From positions 1-10,243 of the forward strand of contig JAKQTP010000069.1 in assembly GCA_029563035.1 (NCBI GenBank): DNA of 10,243 bases, given 5' to 3'. This stretch comes from an archaeon (lineage in GTDB: Archaea > Iainarchaeota > Iainarchaeia > CSSED10-239). The notes under the pieces were generated by a model that made no database searches, was not told the DNA's origin, and saw nothing but the letters and a program-made list of their open reading frames with translations. How positions within the stretch are numbered: position 1 is the first letter of the stretch; every line of letters begins with the position of its first letter. Made by a program: the position numbers and the translations under genes. This document shows, piece after piece, positions 6,432 through 10,243 of the stretch.

Positions 6432-6593
6432 ATGAAAGTGACAGATGAAATAAAGAAACGTAAAATTCCGATTGTTCGGGTGGACAAAGTGTTAAATAAG
6501 TTCGACGACAAAATTCTGTTCCCAGACAAATTGGAAAAAGCAAACGAAGTGCTTAGAAAAGTTGGATTACCTAAACAATGGACAACAACTTAA
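6432..6593 (+). CDS. Small 53-residue protein coupled to the DUF6934-like gene
   Basis: A short frame from ATG 6432 to TAA 6591-6593, encoding a basic, soluble 53-residue peptide starting M-K-V-T-D-E-I-K-K-R-K-I-P and ending G-L-P-K-Q-W-T-T-T. It contains a P-D-K-L-E-K-A-N-E-V-L-R-K helix at 31-43. It starts one base after the DUF6934-like stop, and its own stop lies 7 bases before palindrome 4, so it fits exactly into the same cassette. I do not recognise a family. Two small, tightly coupled genes inside an array are reminiscent of a toxin-antitoxin pair, but nothing in the sequence shows toxicity or binding. Codon use and spacing make a real gene likely. Confidence 0.65.
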   Translation: MKVTDEIKKRKIPIVRVDKVLNKFDDKILFPDKLEKANEVLRKVGLPKQWTTT

Positions 6594-6600
6594 GCACTAC

Positions 6601-6733
6601 TGCTAACAGGGACTTTACGGCAGACGGGCTGCAGTGCATTGGGTATGAAAGTCGTCCGCTCGTGTATTCGCTGCGTGTTGACAGGACTTCGTCCCGTCGC
6701 CTTGCCCGAACGCAAAGCTCCAAACCGTTGGCG
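6601..6733 (+). repeat. attC-like palindromic element 4
   Basis: TGCTAAC (6601-6607) faces GTTGGCG (6727-6733). CTTT (6613-6616) pairs with AAAG (6714-6717) inside the outer arm, GG (6609-6610) with CC (6720-6721), and CGGGC (6625-6629) with GCCCG (6704-6708). A small inner hairpin, GGAC-TTC-GTCC, is at 6684-6694. Outer spacers are one and five bases. The right 22 bases (6708-6729) match those of element 5 at all but one position, and TTGACAG (6678-6684) recalls the start of the shared core. It is the most mismatched of the five copies. Confidence 0.7.
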
Positions 6734-6776
6734 GTCAGCTTAAAAGACGACACCACAAGACAACTAACATTATACA

Positions 6777-8465
6777 ATGGGACGATACGACCGTTCAATA
6801 AAGATAGCGTTTGACAAAACTTCGGGAGAAATTCTCAAAGCAGATGAAGTATTTGATATAAAGACAGACGCTTTTGAGATTAGAAGAAAGTATCACGAGA
6901 AAAATTTAATTCTTTCTTGTTGTGAGTGCGAGCAAGATTTGATGGTTTCAGGCAGTAAGTATAACAGACTGCATTTCAAACATAAACCTGGACACGGTTA
7001 CTGTATTTTAACAGATGGCAAATTATCACCACAAGAACACGAACGGTTTACTGATATACTTAAAGCAAAAGAAAGCGACAGACACAAAGAACTCAAAAAC
7101 AAAATTGGTGAACTACTAAAATCAGTTAAAGGTGTTGACTTGGATTCAATTGCAATTGACAACAAGTTTATAATAAAAGAAAATGGTAAAAGACGACCTG
7201 ATGTTTATTGCAAGTTTCAAGACAAAGAAATTGTTTTTGAGATACAACTATCCGACCTATCACTTGGTTATATTTTAAGTCGTTATGAATTTTACAAAGA
7301 ACACGGAATTTACCTCATTTGGATTCTCGACAACTTTGATATTCATAATCAAGGCACATTAGAGCGAGATATAAAATATCTTACTAAGTACCACAACTTT
7401 TTCAAACTTGACGAGCAATCTGAAACGTTTAAGTTAGAATGTGAATACAAGTATCCCTTTCTTACAGATGACAACAAACTACGAACTAAATGGCTCAAAA
7501 AATCAGTATCATTAAATGAGTTAAAATATGACAATGAAGTTTTTCAAACCTATTATTACAATTTTGGAGACAATAAAACAAAGACCGAAATAATTCAAAA
7601 GAAGAAGGCGGAAGAAATAAAAGAAACAGAAAGAAAAAGACATGAAAAACTAAAACTTGATTATGCAACTAATCGAGCTAAATATTTAATAAAATTAATT
7701 GCCGATATAAGAAAAAGTGAAGTTCAAAATTTCAGGTCAATTATTAATGAACTTGATGATTTTGACGATTTTGAAACAAAAATTCTAAATGATATTCTAA
7801 ATCTAAAAGGTAAAATTGTTGAGGGCAAACCACCTCTAATTAAATGGATAGACGAAGCAATACAAGAAGATGTTCCATTTCTTGAGTTTATTTTAGGGAC
7901 AAACAAAATAGAACTTGATATAAACAAACCTGATGACTCTGACAGAACAGCGTTACAGGCGGTTCTTTTAAATAGTAGTATTCAAAAGTTTCAAAAGTCA
8001 TTACTAATTAAATCGCTTTTCAAAGCAGGGTATAAATTGACAGACAATGACCGTGAATTTTTAGAGGAACTTCAAGATAAACAAAAAGAATTTGTGGCTG
8101 ATGCATACATTTATAAACTGTGCAATAGTCTTACAGACCGAAGTTTGGTTGATGATGTTTTCAATTTTTATAAACTACTCTTCATTATCGAATCAGCTAG
8201 ACAAGGGAAATTGATTTACTACAACTTTACAGGCAATATATGGATTTCATTTGCAAACAATGCTATCCAATATTACAGTGAATATTGGGAGTATTTAGAG
8301 TTGTCATTCAAAAGATTTGGACTTTGGGACAAGCTAATACAACTTGACATAAAAGGAACATTCCAAAAAAAAGTTGAGAAGTTTTACTCTAATATGCCAA
8401 GACAGAAATACGACTTTGATAAAGTTTTTAATGACCTTTATCCCGGAATTGAATATGAAAATTAA
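6777..8465 (+). CDS. CoiA/DUF6035-like protein with zinc-ribbon and predicted nuclease core
   Basis: A 562-residue soluble protein. Near the N-terminus is a probable zinc site, C-C-E-C at 48-51 with H-F-K-H at 66-69 and Cys76. A restriction-like core follows: R-R-P-D-V at 139-143, then I-V-F-E-I-Q at 152-157 and helix S-L-G-Y-I-L-S-R-Y at 162-170, then the strand I-Y-L-I-W-I-L at 178-184. The P-D...E-x-Q arrangement is that of CoiA-like competence proteins and DUF6035. Residues about 268-300 form a charged helix, likely coiled coil (K-K-K-A-E-E-I-K-E-T-E-R-K-R). The last ~260 residues are helical and unrecognised. CoiA homologues act on incoming DNA, but this longer relative in a cassette could equally be a defence nuclease. 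It stands alone between palindromes 4 and 5, 43 bases after the former, without an obvious promoter. The ATG is the first in frame after the palindrome. Confidence 0.75.
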   Translation: MGRYDRSIKIAFDKTSGEILKADEVFDIKTDAFEIRRKYHEKNLILSCCECEQDLMVSGSKYNRLHFKHKPGHGYCILTDGKLSPQEHERFTDILKAKESDRHKELKNKIGELLKSVKGVDLDSIAIDNKFIIKENGKRRPDVYCKFQDKEIVFEIQLSDLSLGYILSRYEFYKEHGIYLIWILDNFDIHNQGTLERDIKYLTKYHNFFKLDEQSETFKLECEYKYPFLTDDNKLRTKWLKKSVSLNELKYDNEVFQTYYYNFGDNKTKTEIIQKKKAEEIKETERKRHEKLKLDYATNRAKYLIKLIADIRKSEVQNFRSIINELDDFDDFETKILNDILNLKGKIVEGKPPLIKWIDEAIQEDVPFLEFILGTNKIELDINKPDDSDRTALQAVLLNSSIQKFQKSLLIKSLFKAGYKLTDNDREFLEELQDKQKEFVADAYIYKLCNSLTDRSLVDDVFNFYKLLFIIESARQGKLIYYNFTGNIWISFANNAIQYYSEYWEYLELSFKRFGLWDKLIQLDIKGTFQKKVEKFYSNMPRQKYDFDKVFNDLYPGIEYEN

Positions 8466-8498
8466 GACAACAATAGGAGACAGAAAAGAAAGCCGAGC

Positions 8499-8631
8499 CA
8501 CTAACACGGGTTTTGCGTCAGGCGGGGTGACGTGCAAAATTGGAGCTTTGTGCTTCGTATCAAGTGTAGTGCTGGCTGACAGTTTTGTGCTCCGAAACCC
8601 GCTTGAACGCAAAGCCCCAAACCGTTATTCG
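8499..8631 (+). repeat. attC-like palindromic element 5
   Basis: CACTAAC (8499-8505) faces GTTATTCG (8624-8631). GGGTTTTGCG (8508-8517) pairs with CGCAAAGCCC (8608-8617) over ten positions with one G-T wobble, and GCGGG (8522-8526) with CCCGC (8598-8602). The 22-base shared core is at 8576-8597. It begins 33 bases after the CoiA-like stop and ends 22 bases before the glycosyltransferase ATG. Confidence 0.75.
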
Positions 8632-8653
8632 GAATTTTAAAAACAAATGAAAA

Positions 8654-10135
8654 ATGATTAGAGAAATGATGAGTTATTTTAAAAATAAAAAAGGCTTGCT
8701 CGGATCACTTTATGCGATAATTTTAATTGGGTATATTATATCTCAATTGCCTTTTTTAAATGCCGATGCAGATTTAATTATGGCAACTGGTAGCAGGGGG
8801 TCTTGGACAGATGAGGGATTGAATACATGTCAAATAAGAAATTTCGTTAACCACGGTCATTTCAATTTGTTGGATTCAGATAACTTTTTAAAAACACCTT
8901 TTTTCTCTTTGTTTTTGTTTCCTTTTTTTAAGCTGTTTGGAATAAGCATGTTGAGAGCAAGGTTAATTACTGTTTTGTTTTGTGCTATTCTATTGTTGAT
9001 GTTTTTTATTAGAAAAATAACGTTATTCATAGGGGTAGTATTTGTTGTAACCACGATGATGTTATTTCCAATCCATCAATACAGCCATTTATGTTTGGCT
9101 GAAATGTATTCTTCTATTTTAATTGTTGTTTCGGCATTAGTTTATTCCTTTTACTTTAGAGAGAATAGATATTTACCTCTTGTTCTATTATTTGCGCTGT
9201 TGTCTTTATCCGTTTTATTCAAAATACAGTTTATTTACGTTCTTGCAATCCCATTACTAATTAAAATGGCTGACTATATCCTTGACAGGTCTATTGCGAA
9301 TAGGAATCAATTAATCGCGGCATGCATAATTTTAATTTGTGTAGTTTTCGGCATTGTATTTATTTTGTATATGCCATTTAAGGAAGCGTGGTTGCAAATA
9401 GCAAAACAACAGTCAGGAACTTTTTCATTAGAGACCATTACGGTTGATTTAATTTGGGAAAATTTGAAACTAAATTTTCTATCCAAAAGATACTTGATGT
9501 TTACAGTCTTTTTTGTTTTTTCATTTTTTATAGCGATCAAACATATAGTGAGTAAACAACACCCGAAAGAATACCTTACATTATTAGTGGTAAGTGTTTC
9601 TTGGATAATTGTAGAATTGCACAAACTTGGTTTTACCTATTTACCTATACGCTATTTAATTAGTTTTTATCTTTCAATGGGTTTTTTAATGTCAGTAGTT
9701 ATGGGATATTATTTATCTCAGGCTAAATTTATACATAGATCAATAGCTATTTCATGCTTGCTTGCGATGTTTCTAATGAATAGTTATTTTTATAAACAGG
9801 CTTTTTTTTCACGTAGTTATACTGTGCAAAAAATGAATAGTTATTTTCAAAAGTTAACAAGTGAGAAGGATGTTGTTATAGGGCCTTGGGCTCCTTCTTT
9901 TACGTGGGAAACAAAGTGCTTTTCATATCCAATTTGGGCAAATTTCTTAGGGGACCGAGATATTATAAAATATTACCGTCCGGATTTTATTGTGAGTGAA
10001 TATAATCAAAAAGATTCTGGTTTTGCGTATAAAAAAAACGACATTAATTTGGATGATCTTTGTGATTCATTAACACAAGCAAAAGTTGCGTTTTGGAAAG
10101 TGAATGTTTATTTGGTAAAGAAACAAATACGTTGA
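8654..10135 (+). CDS. GT-C membrane glycosyltransferase (ArnT/PMT-like)
   Basis: A 493-residue polytopic membrane protein with roughly ten hydrophobic segments (for example 15-35, 82-98, 103-119, 121-140, 152-168, 172-205, 219-240, 281-300, 306-322, 335-353, 363-380). The loop after the first membrane segment carries W-T-D-E-G-L-N at 51-57. Its Asp53-Glu54 pair is the metal/donor-site signature of GT-C enzymes of the GT39/ArnT/PMT type, which transfer sugars from polyprenyl-phosphate donors on the outer face of the inner membrane. Y-L-P-I-R-Y-L at 329-335 is also typical. The C-terminal ~110 residues are a soluble periplasmic part. The acceptor is unknown. It follows palindrome 5, but no palindrome follows it in the remaining 108 bases, so it may be the last cassette or a chromosomal gene beside the array. 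Start ATG 8654 has no clear Shine-Dalgarno. Confidence 0.8.
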   Translation: MIREMMSYFKNKKGLLGSLYAIILIGYIISQLPFLNADADLIMATGSRGSWTDEGLNTCQIRNFVNHGHFNLLDSDNFLKTPFFSLFLFPFFKLFGISMLRARLITVLFCAILLLMFFIRKITLFIGVVFVVTTMMLFPIHQYSHLCLAEMYSSILIVVSALVYSFYFRENRYLPLVLLFALLSLSVLFKIQFIYVLAIPLLIKMADYILDRSIANRNQLIAACIILICVVFGIVFILYMPFKEAWLQIAKQQSGTFSLETITVDLIWENLKLNFLSKRYLMFTVFFVFSFFIAIKHIVSKQHPKEYLTLLVVSVSWIIVELHKLGFTYLPIRYLISFYLSMGFLMSVVMGYYLSQAKFIHRSIAISCLLAMFLMNSYFYKQAFFSRSYTVQKMNSYFQKLTSEKDVVIGPWAPSFTWETKCFSYPIWANFLGDRDIIKYYRPDFIVSEYNQKDSGFAYKKNDINLDDLCDSLTQAKVAFWKVNVYLVKKQIR

Positions 10136-10243
10136 GCAGAAAGATTTACAATCAGTTAGTGTAGAAATTTATGGCTGGTATTGTTTATAAATAAATTCTA
10201 ATAGATGTTTTACAATATAGGATTATAACAAAGACAATAAAGA

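Noticed and set aside
6578..6814. Open + frame of 78 codons across palindrome 4
   Set aside because: It lies mostly inside the palindrome, overlaps the ends of two better genes in another frame and is open only because the repeat is GC-rich.
1087..8631. CRISPR array
   Set aside because: The repeats are over 75 bases, kilobases apart, divergent and separated by genes, not short repeats with short spacers.
8374..8640. Open + frame of 88 codons across palindrome 5
   Set aside because: It overlaps the CoiA-like gene end in another frame and then reads through the palindrome; no domain or initiation signal.
10217..10243. TTATAAC near the window end as the left box of another element
   Set aside because: The right half would lie outside the window and no arm can be tested; the match is only a few bases.

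Overview
The window is AT-rich with several GC-rich intergenic islands. It looks like accessory DNA of a member of the Bacteroidota. The two promoters I can place match the Bacteroidota pattern (TTG/TTTG, about 20 bases, then TAnnTTTG). Shine-Dalgarno sequences are mostly absent, and the gene content (DUF6934-like, TerB/DUF805, DUF6035/CoiA-like, SDH_sah) fits that phylum. I cannot name the species.

Every supported gene is on the + strand. Layout: (1) end of an unrecognised gene plus an SDH_sah/ClpP-fold protease, 2-1079; (2) TerB-like/DUF805 membrane protein, 1239-2078; (3) a gene-poor leader, then a restriction-modification module of controller, endonuclease and methylase-specificity fusion, 2426-5619; (4) a DUF6934-like gene coupled to a 53-residue gene, 5999-6593; (5) a CoiA/DUF6035-like protein with a predicted nuclease core, 6777-8465; (6) a GT-C membrane glycosyltransferase, 8654-10135.

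The main discovery is what separates these units. Five imperfect palindromes lie at 1087-1221, 2074-2151, 5764-5894, 6601-6733 and 8499-8631, each after a gene or operon and before the next. All begin with TAACA and end with CGTT in the same orientation. Between these are nested complementary arms and a 35-80 base centre. The outer spacer is about one base on the left and five on the right in nearly every copy. Three copies share a 22-base central core, and a fourth keeps its first seven bases. This is the anatomy of integron attC recombination sites, so the window reads as an array of gene cassettes. No integrase gene is visible here, so it is either the body of a large chromosomal integron or an attC cluster lacking an integrase. 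A different palindrome-based mobility system remains possible.

The cargo is defence-like: a complete restriction-modification system whose controller gene starts at the edge of a 36-base operator-like palindrome and is probably transcribed without a leader, while the methylase has its own promoter. The CoiA-like protein and the coupled small gene pair also suit a mobile array. The glycosyltransferase has no repeat after it inside the window and may mark the edge of the array or an ordinary chromosomal gene.
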